From NCBI GenBank assembly GCA_019119685.1, contig DWWN01000007.1:1-64000 (forward strand): a DNA stretch of 64,000 bases. Reading direction: 5' to 3'. Both the position numbers and the translations under genes were made by a program. The notes beneath the pieces are model-generated. The model did no database searches and was not told where the DNA came from. It saw only the letters and a list, made by a program, of their open reading frames with translations. This DNA is from Candidatus Faecalibacterium faecigallinarum (GTDB lineage Bacteria; Bacillota; Clostridia; Oscillospirales; Ruminococcaceae). This document shows, piece by piece, positions 8,404 to 17,356 of this stretch (positions within the stretch are counted from its first letter, which is position 1; each line of letters starts with the position of its first letter).

Positions 8404-10926
8404 TTATTCCTCCGATACCTTGGTCAGGGGGGCGAAGTTGGCCATGGTCTTTTTCACCCCCACCTTGTCAAAGCGGATCTCGACGATAAAGTCGCCGGCG
8501 GCGGGGGTCACGCGGGTGACGGTGCCCCGGCCGAACACCTTGTGCATCACGACATCCCCCGGCGCATAGTGCTTGGCCCCGGCCTGGGCCGCCGGTTTGG
8601 CGGGGGCCGCGGGGCGCGCAGCAGCGGGCGCCCCCGGGAACGCCGGGACCCGGCCGGTGCGGCCGCGGGCAGGGGCGTTGTACTCCCGGTTCAAATAGCC
8701 GCTGCGGGGTGCGGCGGCCCGGCCCGACGGGCCCGAATAGCCCGAAGCGCCGCCCGGCACCGTGTCCCCCAACGAGCCCCAGGAGGGCCGGCTGGGCCGC
8801 TCCAGCGCGGGGCTGCAGGCCGTCTCGACGTAGGCGGGGTCGATCTCGCCCAAAAAGCGGCTGGCCTCGTTGTAGCAGGTGCGGCCGTACAGCATCCGGG
8901 TGGCGCAGTGGGAGATGTACAGCTCCTTCTTGGCCCGGGTGATGCCCACATAGGCCAGGCGGCGCTCTTCTTCCAGGTCCTCCTCGGAGTACTGGCTCAT
9001 GGCGCCGGGGAAGATGTTCTCCTCCATCCCCACCAGGAACACATAGGGGAACTCCAGTCCCTTGGCCGAGTGGATGGTCATCATGACCACCTGGTCGGCG
9101 TCGGCGTTGTAGCTGTCGATGTCGCTGATGAGGGCGATCTCCTCGAGATAGCCTTCCAAGCTGGCGTCCACCCCGCGGGTGTCGCAGTAGTTCTTCACGT
9201 TGTTGACCAGCTGGGCCAGGTTGTTCTCACGCTCCTCGGCCTCCTCGCGGTGGCCGGCGGCGGCCTGTTGTTTGAGCATCTGGCGGTAGCCGGTCAGCTC
9301 GATCACCTTTTCGGCAAACAGGTCCAGCGGGCAGGTGTCCAGCGCCTCCTGCAAAGCCTGGTAGATCTGCCAGAACTTGAGCAGCGGCCCCACCGCCCGG
9401 GACAGCCGGGCGTACTCGTCGGCGTGGCTGATGATGTCCATCATGCCCACGCCCTCCTGGGCGGCCAGCTCGGCGATGGCGTCCACCGTGGACGCGCCGA
9501 TCTTGCGGGCCGGCTCGTTGATGATCCGCCGCAGCCGCACGTCGTCCCGGGGGTTCGCCACGATGGACATATACGAGTGGATGTCCTTGACCTCTTTGCG
9601 GTCGTTGAAGCGCTGGCCGCCCACGATCTTGTGGGGGATGCCCGCGCGGGTGAAGTAGTTTTCGATGGGGGCCGACTGGGCGTTCATCCGGTAGAGGACG
9701 GCGTGGTCCGAAAGGCGTCCGCCCTCCCGCAGGTGCTGGCCGATCACTTCGGCGATGTGGGCGGCCTCCTCGCGGTCGTCCTCGGCCTGGTAGACGTGGA
9801 CCGGCGCGCCCTCGCCGTTTTTGGTCCACAGGGTCTTGCCCTTGCGGGCGGTGTTGTGCTGGATGACGCAGTTGGCGGCGTTCAGGATGTTGGAGGTGGA
9901 GCGGTAGTTCTGTTCCAGCCGGATGACCTTGGCCCCGGGGTAGTACCGCTCAAAGTTGAGGATGTTCTCGATGGTGGCCCCGCGGAAGCGGTAGATGCTC
10001 TGGTCGTCGTCGCCCACCACGCAGATGTTCTGTTCCGGCCCGGTGAGCAGGCTGACCAGCCGGAACTGGGCCACGCTGGTGTCCTGGTACTCGTCCACCA
10101 GAAGGTAGTGGTAGCGGTTCTGGTAGTAGTCCCGGGCCTCTTTGTGCTCCTGCAGCAGCCGGACGGTGTAGTAGATCAGCCCGTCGAAGTCGAAAGCGCC
10201 GGCCTCCTGCAGCCGTTTTTCGTACAGGCCGTACAGCTTGGCGGCCAGCTCGAGCTTGGTCTTGCCGGCGGCCTCCCTGGCGGCGTCCGCAGGGCCGGTC
10301 AGCTGGTCTTTCCAGCGGCCCAGCTGGTTCAGGGCGGTCTTGACGGGGTAGAACTTGTCGTCCACGTTCTGCTCTTTGTACAGGGCCTTCATCACCCGCT
10401 GGGCGTCGTCGGTGTCGTAGATGGTAAAGCTGCGGGGCCAGCCGATCTCCTCGGCGTAGCGGCGCAGGATGCGCACACAGGCCGAGTGGAAGGTGGAGGC
10501 GAACACCTCGTCCCCTTCCTCATCCCCCAGCATGGCGCGCAGGCGGGCTTTCAGCTCCCCGGCGGCCTTGTTGGTAAAGGTGATGGCCATGATGTTCCAG
10601 CTGCGGGTGGGCTGGCAGCGCATCATCCCGTCCAGCCAGGCGGGCACGTCGGTGCCGGTCATGATGGCGGTGCGCAGGGCCCGCAGGTCCTCGTCGGTGG
10701 CGGGCCGGGGGGTGTAATCGCTGCCGTGGGCGCTGCCGAACCGGATCAGGTTGGCGATGCGGTTGACCAGCACGGTGGTCTTGCCGCTGCCCGCGCCGGC
10801 CAGGATCAGCAGCGGCCCGCTGGTGGTAAAGACGGCCTGCCGCTGCATCTCGTTCAGCCGGCCGAACTGTTTTTCAATGTACGTATCCCGAAGGGAACAA
10901 AATTCTTTCTGCAGATCGGTTGCCAT
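8404..10926 (-). CDS. pcrA: UvrD/PcrA family ATP-dependent DNA helicase
   Basis: LILAGAGSGKTTVLVNRIANLI, VDEYQDTS, GDDDQSIYRFRGA, MTIHSAKGLEFPYVFL, C-terminal VFGRGTVTRV. Confidence 0.96.
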   Translation of the reverse strand: MATDLQKEFCSLRDTYIEKQFGRLNEMQRQAVFTTSGPLLILAGAGSGKTTVLVNRIANLIRFGSAHGSDYTPRPATDEDLRALRTAIMTGTDVPAWLDGMMRCQPTRSWNIMAITFTNKAAGELKARLRAMLGDEEGDEVFASTFHSACVRILRRYAEEIGWPRSFTIYDTDDAQRVMKALYKEQNVDDKFYPVKTALNQLGRWKDQLTGPADAAREAAGKTKLELAAKLYGLYEKRLQEAGAFDFDGLIYYTVRLLQEHKEARDYYQNRYHYLLVDEYQDTSVAQFRLVSLLTGPEQNICVVGDDDQSIYRFRGATIENILNFERYYPGAKVIRLEQNYRSTSNILNAANCVIQHNTARKGKTLWTKNGEGAPVHVYQAEDDREEAAHIAEVIGQHLREGGRLSDHAVLYRMNAQSAPIENYFTRAGIPHKIVGGQRFNDRKEVKDIHSYMSIVANPRDDVRLRRIINEPARKIGASTVDAIAELAAQEGVGMMDIISHADEYARLSRAVGPLLKFWQIYQALQEALDTCPLDLFAEKVIELTGYRQMLKQQAAAGHREEAEERENNLAQLVNNVKNYCDTRGVDASLEGYLEEIALISDIDSYNADADQVVMMTIHSAKGLEFPYVFLVGMEENIFPGAMSQYSEEDLEEERRLAYVGITRAKKELYISHCATRMLYGRTCYNEASRFLGEIDPAYVETACSPALERPSRPSWGSLGDTVPGGASGYSGPSGRAAAPRSGYLNREYNAPARGRTGRVPAFPGAPAAARPAAPAKPAAQAGAKHYAPGDVVMHKVFGRGTVTRVTPAAGDFIVEIRFDKVGVKKTMANFAPLTKVSEE

Positions 10927-11049
10927 GGGCTGCTCCTATTTCTCTAAAATCTTGTATCAGTATACCACAAATGCCCCCGTCTGGACAGAGGCAAAAAGGC
11001 CGCCCCACGCGCAGGGCGGCGGGGCGGACCGGATGGTTTTTCAAAATGT

Positions 11050-11394
11050 TCAGAACGGCTCGGTGACGTCGAAGGCGCCGGCACGGGCCCAGGCCGAGCG
11101 GTCGGCGCGGCGGACGGCCTTCAAGGTGTACTTGCCGCCGCCCATGGCGCAGACGGCTGCGGCGATGACGGCCACCACCTCGGGCGGGATGCCGGCTTCC
11201 ACCTGGGGCACCTGGGGCGCGCGCGGCGCTGCGGGGACCGGGGCCTTGGGTGCAGGAGGTGCGGGCATGGCCGGGGCCTCGGCGGGGCGGGCCTCAGACG
11301 CGCCGGACGAGGAACGGCTCCTGTTCAGGGCGAACAGGGCCACCGCCAGGCCCACTACGGCGATCACGATCGTAAGAATGGTATTGGTATCCAT
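11050..11394 (-). CDS. OadG-like (sodium-pump decarboxylase gamma-type) small membrane protein, orphan
   Basis: N-terminal TM segment, Pro/Ala-rich linker, C-terminal IPPEVVAVIAAAVCAMGGGKYTLKAVRRADRSAWARAG. Confidence 0.6.
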   Translation of the reverse strand: MDTNTILTIVIAVVGLAVALFALNRSRSSSGASEARPAEAPAMPAPPAPKAPVPAAPRAPQVPQVEAGIPPEVVAVIAAAVCAMGGGKYTLKAVRRADRSAWARAGAFDVTEPF

Positions 11395-11490
11395 GATACA
11401 TCCTCCTGTCATGGCCCCGGACGGGGCGCTCGGCATTTTTCTTCCATTATACCCGGTTTCGGGGGCGATTGCAACAGTTTCGCGCGCGGC

Positions 11491-12516
11491 TCACCGCCGG
11501 CCGATGCGCGGGGTCGCGTCGGTGAAGCCCACCTCCAGCTTGTCGCCCATCGAAAGGCTCATGGCGGTGCCCAGGGCCACGCAGTTGACCGGGTCGGGCG
11601 AGACGTAGACGTCCACCTTCAGCTCCTGGCTGAGGTATTCGGGCAGGCCGTGCAGCTGCGCGCCGCCGCCGGTCAGCATGACACCGTTCTTGTAGATGTC
11701 GCCGGCCAGCTCGGGGGGCGTCTTTTCCAGCACCTGATGGGCCGCGGTGCCGATCTGCTCGCTGAGCATCATGACCGGGTCGTACAGGTCGCTGGTGGAG
11801 ACGTTGACCCGCACCGGCAGTCCGGTGAGCAGGCTGCGGCCCTTGATCTCCATCGTCTCGTTGAAGTCGGTTTTCTGGGGGCAGCAGGCCACCCGCTTTT
11901 TCAGCTCCTCGGCGGTGCGCTGGCCGATGGCGATGCTGAACTTGGCCCGCACGAATTTGAGGATCTCGTCGTCGTAGTGGTTGCCCGCCACCCGGACGCT
12001 GGTGGCCTTGACCTTGCCGCCCAGGGACAGCACCGCGATGTCGGTGGTGCCGCCGCCGATGTCGATGATCATGCGGCCGTCGGGCACCGTGATGTCCAGG
12101 CCGGAGCCCAGAGCCGCCGCGATGGGTTCGTCGATCAGGTAGACCTGCCGCGCGCCGGCCGCCACGACGGCCTCGACCACGGCGTCGCTCTCGATGCCGG
12201 TGATGGCCGCCGGCACGCAGACCGCCACCCGCGGCTTGACCATGTGGGAGCTGTATACCTTGTTGACAAAGCGGCAGATCAGCTCCCGGGTCATGGTGTG
12301 GTCGCTGATGACGCCGTCCTTCAGGGGGAAGGTGGCCGAGATGTAGTTGGGGGTGCGGCCCACCATGGCCAGGGCCTTGTCGCCCACCTCCAGCACTTCC
12401 TTTTTGCGGGTGTCGATCGCCACCACGCTGGGCTGGTTCAGCACGACCCCCTTGCCCTCCTGGGCGATGATGATGGTGGTGGTGCCAAGGTCTATCCCAA
12501 TATCGTTCTGTGCCAT
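11491..12516 (-). CDS. MreB/Mbl family actin-like protein (paralog 1, not in mre cluster)
   Basis: DIGIDLGTTTIIIAQEGKGVVLNQPSVVAID; MIIDIGGGTTDIAVLSLGG; GVMLTGGGAQLHGLPEYL. Confidence 0.93.
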   Translation of the reverse strand: MAQNDIGIDLGTTTIIIAQEGKGVVLNQPSVVAIDTRKKEVLEVGDKALAMVGRTPNYISATFPLKDGVISDHTMTRELICRFVNKVYSSHMVKPRVAVCVPAAITGIESDAVVEAVVAAGARQVYLIDEPIAAALGSGLDITVPDGRMIIDIGGGTTDIAVLSLGGKVKATSVRVAGNHYDDEILKFVRAKFSIAIGQRTAEELKKRVACCPQKTDFNETMEIKGRSLLTGLPVRVNVSTSDLYDPVMMLSEQIGTAAHQVLEKTPPELAGDIYKNGVMLTGGGAQLHGLPEYLSQELKVDVYVSPDPVNCVALGTAMSLSMGDKLEVGFTDATPRIGRR

Positions 12517-12674
12517 AATGCAGTGTTCCTTTCTTCGCGTTCCTCTATGCCAAAGGCCCCGGGCGGGGCCGTAAAAATCCAGTTTTCAGTATACCACACG
12601 CCGGGGGAAAAGTATAGTGCTTTCCAGCACGATGTGCCGGCACATGTCCGCCAGATGGGACATTTTTTGATCGT

Positions 12675-14894
12675 TCAAGTTTCGGGCTGGGGCGGCTGGG
12701 CACGGCTTTTCAGCAGCTCGGCAAGGCCGCTGTAGCGCAGGTTCTGGCGGACGTTGGCCATCATGGCGGCCACGGTGTCCCGCCGGCCCGCCACCACGCA
12801 CAGTTTGCGGGCCCGGGTGACGCCGGTGTAAAACAGGTTGCGGTAGCACAGCCGGGGCGGCACCCCCGCCGCCGGCAGCACCACCGCGGCAAACTCGCTG
12901 CCCTGGCTCTTGTGCACCGTGATGGCGTAGGCGGGCTCCAGCTCGCCCAGATTCTCGGCGGGGTAGACCAGCAGCCGGTCGTCCATCCGCACCGTCATGG
13001 AGCGGGTGCGCGGGTCGATGGCCTCCACGATGCCGATGTCCCCGTTGTAGGCCCCCACCCCCTGCTCGCCGCCGTCCCGGCGCCAGATGATCTCGTAGTT
13101 GTTCTTCACCTGCATCACCTTGTCCCCCTCGCGGAACACCCGCGAGGCGCTCTGCAGCTGGGGCTTGCCCTTGGCGGGCGGGTTGAGCAGGTCCTGCAGC
13201 AGGGTGTTGAGGGCCTGGGTGCCGCAGGGGCCCATCTTGGTGGGGCAGAGCACCTGGATATCCCGGATGGGGTCAAAGCCGTAGCTGCGGGGCAGCCGGG
13301 CGGTGACGAGGTCGCACACCAGTTTCTGGCAGGCCTCGCCGTCCGCCTCCAGGAAAAAGAAATCGTCCTCCCGGCCGCCCTTCTGCAGGGGCCGGCCGCT
13401 GACGATGTTGTGGGCGTTCTCCACGATCAGGCTGCGCTTTGCCTGCCGGAAGATGTGCTTCAGGCAAACCGTGGACACCGCCCCCGAGCGGATCACCTCC
13501 CCCAGGATGTTGCCGGGGCCCACGCTGGGCAGCTGGTCGGCGTCCCCCACCATGATGACGCGGCAGTTGGGGCGCAGGGCGGCCAGCAGGCTCTGGAACA
13601 GCTGCACGTCCACCATGCTCATCTCGTCCAAAATCACCACGTCGCATTTGAGCAAATTGCGCTCGTTGTGGATGAAGCTGACGCGGCCCCCGCTGTAGTC
13701 CACTTCCAGCAGGCGGTGGATGGTGGACGCCTTGCGGCCGGTCAGCTCGCTCAGGCGCTTGGCGGCGCGGCCGGTGGGGGCGCACAGGGCCACCCGCTCG
13801 GCCTGGCTTTCCAGCACGTTCAGCACCGCCTTGACGGTGGTGGTCTTGCCGGTGCCGGGGCCGCCGGTCAGCACCAGGCAGTTTTCGGTCACGGCCCGGC
13901 GGATGGCCTCCCGCTGCTCGGGGGCGTAGGCAAAGCCCTGCGCCGCTTCCAGCACCTGAATGTCCTGGTCGAGGTGGCGGGCGGTCTGTTTTTCCCGCTG
14001 GGCCAGGGCGGTCAGCCGGGCGGCAATGGCCTCCTCGGCGGCCAGCAGGTCGGGCAGATAGATGTATTCCCCGGTGGAAAAGCTGCGCTCCTCCAGCCGC
14101 CCCGTCTCCAGGCAGTGCTCCAGAGCTGCCGTCAGCTTGTCGGCGGGCTGGTGGATGAAAGCCGAGGCGGTGGCCACCAGCCGCTCCCGCGGCAGGCAGG
14201 TGTGGCCGTTGCCCGCGTTGTGGCGCAGGGTGCGCAGCAGGGCGGCTTCCAGCCGCTGGGGGCTGTCCCCTTCCATCTGGTAATAGGCGGCGATGCTGTC
14301 GGCGTGGCGGAAGTCCAACTGCAGCGGCTCGCCGCACAGCAAGTAGGGGTTGGAGGCGATGGCCTGGGCCGCCCCCGGCCCGAACGCCCGGAACACCTCC
14401 ATCGCCCGCCGGGGCCCGATCTCGAACTGGGCCAGATAGGCGATCAGCTCCCGCATCCCGAACATCCGCTTGAACTCCTGCTGGATGCGGTCGGCCTTGT
14501 CCGCCGAGATGCCCTTGATCTCGGTCAGGCGGCCGGGGTCGTTGGCGATGACGTCCAGCGCCGACGCGCCGAACCGCTCGATGATCTTCTGGGCGGTGGC
14601 GGGCCCGATGTAGGGCAGGGACCGGCTGGCCAGGAAGGCGTACACCGCATCCATGTCCTTGGGCATATCGGTCATGCACTCGGCGGCGTGGAACTGCCTG
14701 CCATAGGTGGCGTGGTTTTCGTACCGCCCGCGGCAGATCACGCTTTGGCCCACGTGCAGCTCCCCCAGGGTGCCGCACACCACCGTCAGCTTGCCCTCGC
14801 CCGACAGCTCGAACACCACATAGCCGCTGTCGCTGTTTTCAAAAATGATGTCCTCGATGGTGCCCTCGATCTGTTCCAGCTGCTGGTCCTCCAC
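12675..14894 (-). CDS. recD2: RecD2-type ATP-dependent DNA helicase
   Basis: LTGGPGTGKTTTVKAVLNVL, VILDEMSMVDVQLFQSLL, VGDADQLPSVGPGNIL, AYAITVHKSQGSEF; likely GTG start preceded by aaggaggg. Confidence 0.95.
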   Translation of the reverse strand: MEDQQLEQIEGTIEDIIFENSDSGYVVFELSGEGKLTVVCGTLGELHVGQSVICRGRYENHATYGRQFHAAECMTDMPKDMDAVYAFLASRSLPYIGPATAQKIIERFGASALDVIANDPGRLTEIKGISADKADRIQQEFKRMFGMRELIAYLAQFEIGPRRAMEVFRAFGPGAAQAIASNPYLLCGEPLQLDFRHADSIAAYYQMEGDSPQRLEAALLRTLRHNAGNGHTCLPRERLVATASAFIHQPADKLTAALEHCLETGRLEERSFSTGEYIYLPDLLAAEEAIAARLTALAQREKQTARHLDQDIQVLEAAQGFAYAPEQREAIRRAVTENCLVLTGGPGTGKTTTVKAVLNVLESQAERVALCAPTGRAAKRLSELTGRKASTIHRLLEVDYSGGRVSFIHNERNLLKCDVVILDEMSMVDVQLFQSLLAALRPNCRVIMVGDADQLPSVGPGNILGEVIRSGAVSTVCLKHIFRQAKRSLIVENAHNIVSGRPLQKGGREDDFFFLEADGEACQKLVCDLVTARLPRSYGFDPIRDIQVLCPTKMGPCGTQALNTLLQDLLNPPAKGKPQLQSASRVFREGDKVMQVKNNYEIIWRRDGGEQGVGAYNGDIGIVEAIDPRTRSMTVRMDDRLLVYPAENLGELEPAYAITVHKSQGSEFAAVVLPAAGVPPRLCYRNLFYTGVTRARKLCVVAGRRDTVAAMMANVRQNLRYSGLAELLKSRAQPPQPET

Positions 14895-15053
14895 GGCGGG
14901 CCCTCCTTCCCTGCGCGATGTGTCATGTATGTAAGTATACCCCGAACGGCCGGCGGCGTCAATTCCAAAGCCGGCCCGCCGCACAAAACGCAGGCGCAAA
15001 AAAGCCCGCCGCGGCGTGCAGCCGGAGCGGGCGGAATCTATGCAGTTTGCAGC

Positions 15054-16433
15054 TCAAACTTTGGCGCGCGCCGCCTGCAGGGGGGCGCCGTCTTGGGCGC
15101 TGGTCAGCCGCCGCATCACCAGGTGATAGGCCGGCAGCAGGAAGAAGCACGCCGCGAACCACGCCGCCGGGCTGGCGATGCAGCCGGCCCAATAGCCGAA
15201 CACCGGCACCATGTAAAAGCCCACCAGCCCCCGGGCGAACATCTCGAACACGCCCGCGAACATGGCCAGGCCCGAGAAGCCCAGCCCCTGGATGGAGTAC
15301 CGGTAGACGATGAGGACGGCCAGCGGGATGTAAAAGACGCTGTTCCAGAACAGGAACGACCGCGCGTCGGCCATGATGGTCCCGCCCACGTCCTCGCTGG
15401 CATCCAGGAACATCCCGATCAGCAGGGTGTCGGCAAAGTGCAGGATGATGAAGGAGGCCACGCTGTAGATGCAGCCGATGCCCAGCGCCGTGCGCACACC
15501 CTGCCGCACCCGGGGCAGGCTGCCCGCGCCCAGGTTCTGGCTGGTATAGGTGGTCATGGCGGTGCCGATGCTCTCCAGCGGGACGGACAGGATCTGCCCG
15601 GCCTTGCTGCCGGCGGTCATGGCGGCCACCGCCGCGCTGCCCAGGCCGTTGACCGCGGCCTGCAGGACGATGTTGCCCACCGCCGTGATGCTGCACTGCA
15701 GCCCCATGGGCAGGCCCATCATGCACAGGGAAGCGCAGTGGGACAGGCTGAGCCGCCCCTCCTCCTTCGACCAGCCCAGCTCGCGGAAGTTCTTTACCAT
15801 GTACAAAAGGCTCCACACGCCGGCCACGGCCTGGCTGATGACGGTGGCCAGCGCCGCGCCGAACACCCCGGCGTCAAAGGCCAGAATAAAGAAAATATCC
15901 AAAAAGATATTCAGCACGCTGGCCACGATCAGGAAATAGAGGGGCCGGCGGCTGTCCCCCAGCGCCCGCATGAAGGCGCTGGTGACGTTGTACAGCAGCG
16001 TGAAGGGGATGCCCGCAAAGATGGTGCGGATATAGGCGTCGGCCATGTCGATGATGTCGGCGGGGGTGTTGGTCAGCACCAGGATGGGCCGGGTCAGGGC
16101 CACCGTCACCACCGTCAGCACCGCCGCGAACACCAGCGACAGCCAGACCGCATTGGCGGTGTAGCGGCGCAGGCCAGAGCCGTCCCTGGCCCCAAAGCAG
16201 CGGGCCAGCGGGATGGCAAAGCCGCAGGCGATGCCGTTCACAAAGCCCAGCACAAGGTAGCTCAGGCCGCCCACGCTGCCCACGGCCGCCAGGGCCTCGA
16301 CCCCGACGAACCGTCCCACGATGATGGTATCGGCCATGTTGTAAAACTGCTGGAACAGGCTGCCCAGCATCATCGGCACCGAAAACAGCAAAATCAGCTG
16401 CAGCGGCCGGCCCTGGGTCATATCTTTGGTCAT
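15054..16433 (-). CDS. MATE family efflux transporter
   Basis: LILLFSVPMMLGSLFQQFYNMADTIIVGRFVGVEALAAVG typical MATE N-terminus; polytopic. Confidence 0.93.
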   Translation of the reverse strand: MTKDMTQGRPLQLILLFSVPMMLGSLFQQFYNMADTIIVGRFVGVEALAAVGSVGGLSYLVLGFVNGIACGFAIPLARCFGARDGSGLRRYTANAVWLSLVFAAVLTVVTVALTRPILVLTNTPADIIDMADAYIRTIFAGIPFTLLYNVTSAFMRALGDSRRPLYFLIVASVLNIFLDIFFILAFDAGVFGAALATVISQAVAGVWSLLYMVKNFRELGWSKEEGRLSLSHCASLCMMGLPMGLQCSITAVGNIVLQAAVNGLGSAAVAAMTAGSKAGQILSVPLESIGTAMTTYTSQNLGAGSLPRVRQGVRTALGIGCIYSVASFIILHFADTLLIGMFLDASEDVGGTIMADARSFLFWNSVFYIPLAVLIVYRYSIQGLGFSGLAMFAGVFEMFARGLVGFYMVPVFGYWAGCIASPAAWFAACFFLLPAYHLVMRRLTSAQDGAPLQAARAKV

Positions 16434-16474
16434 AAGCGGGTCCCTCCATTGAATATGCGGTGTCACTTTCCCGT

Positions 16475-16512
16475 GAAAAGCGCCCCGTTCCGGCCGGAAC
16501 GAGACGCTTTTC
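16475..16512. repeat. 38-bp palindrome in MATE 5' leader
   Basis: GAAAAGCGCCCCGTTCCGG/CCGGAACGAGACGCTTTTC; 19-bp stem in the minus-strand RNA with two G-U pairs. Confidence 0.85.
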
Positions 16513-16523
16513 TGAACGGAGAC

Positions 16524-16552
16524 ATTATAGTGCAGGACGCCTGAAATTGCAA
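16524..16552 (-). promoter_or_regulatory. Predicted sigma70/A promoter for MATE gene
   Basis: TTGCAA-N17-TATAAT on minus strand, directly upstream of the palindrome. Confidence 0.7.
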
Positions 16553-16614
16553 GCGTTTTTTTGGACAATCCGCACCCCTGTTCCCCTGCGAAAAATATCT
16601 ATTTTCACGATGGC

Positions 16615-17226
16615 TCAGCCGATGGGTTTCGCCTCCCGGCAGGCCTTGGCAATGGCGTCCCGGTAGCCGTCGATGCGGATGGTGCACCCGGCCAGCAGGT
16701 CAGGGTCGGCGGCCCGGCCCTCGTCGTCGGTCTTGAGGGCGGCCACCTCGCTGGCGGTCATCCCTTCCAGGTGTTTGGCGAGGGCGTCGGCCTGGTCTGC
16801 CCAGCCCTTGCCGATCTCAGACACCGCCGCCAGCGGGTAGTCGCCGTCCCCCTTCTGGCGCTTGGTGCGCAGGTCGTCGGGCAAAGTCAGGCTCCCCTCC
16901 GCCGCGCTCACCTGGGTCTCCAGCTCGTCCACCACCGTGTGGAGGATGCGCCCTTCCCCGTCCAGCAGGACGGCGGCCGCGATGGTGCTCACCTCGCCGC
17001 CGGCGTCCCCGGCCTCGCTCTCGCTCACGACGGCCAGGCCCGCCTTCCAGCCCTCCGTGCTTGCGCTGCCGGCCGAACCCGCGGACCCCGCTGTCCCGCC
17101 CATCGACCCGGAGGAGGACCCCGACGAGCTGGACATACTGGACGGCCCGCTGCAGCCCGCCAGCAGCAGGGCCGACGCGGCCAGGGCGGCCAGGCGTCTG
17201 ATCTGTTTTGGATGCAGTATCTTCAT
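16615..17226 (-). CDS. Predicted lipoprotein with Ser/Gly-rich linker, function unknown
   Basis: MKILHPKQIRRLAALAASALLLAGCSGPSS lipobox LLAGC; low-complexity SSSSGSSSGSMGGTAGSAGSAGSA. Confidence 0.75.
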   Translation of the reverse strand: MKILHPKQIRRLAALAASALLLAGCSGPSSMSSSSGSSSGSMGGTAGSAGSAGSASTEGWKAGLAVVSESEAGDAGGEVSTIAAAVLLDGEGRILHTVVDELETQVSAAEGSLTLPDDLRTKRQKGDGDYPLAAVSEIGKGWADQADALAKHLEGMTASEVAALKTDDEGRAADPDLLAGCTIRIDGYRDAIAKACREAKPIG

Positions 17227-17305
17227 AATTTCGCTCCCTTTGCAGGCCCCCGCGGGGGCTTTTGGGGCTATTCTGCCCCCAAAGGGCCGTTTTATGCACG
17301 CAAAA

Positions 17306-17335
17306 CGCCCCCTCATCCCAAAAGATGAAGGGGCG
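17306..17335 (-). terminator. Hairpin terminator downstream of cls
   Basis: CGCCCCcTCAT...ATGAaGGGGCG stem followed by GTTTTG on minus strand. Confidence 0.6.
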
Positions 17336-17356
17336 CAGCTATGCACCGACTATTTT

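Noticed and set aside
12912-16544. 1210-aa plus-strand ORF opposite recD2 and MATE
   Set aside because: Shadow ORF spanning two real minus-strand genes and their intergenic gap; no motifs.
17226-17340. GC-rich repeats (CCCCCGCGGGGG, CCCCAAAGGG) as a possible regulatory RNA
   Set aside because: Can be explained by the cls terminator and simple G/C runs; no conserved fold recognized.
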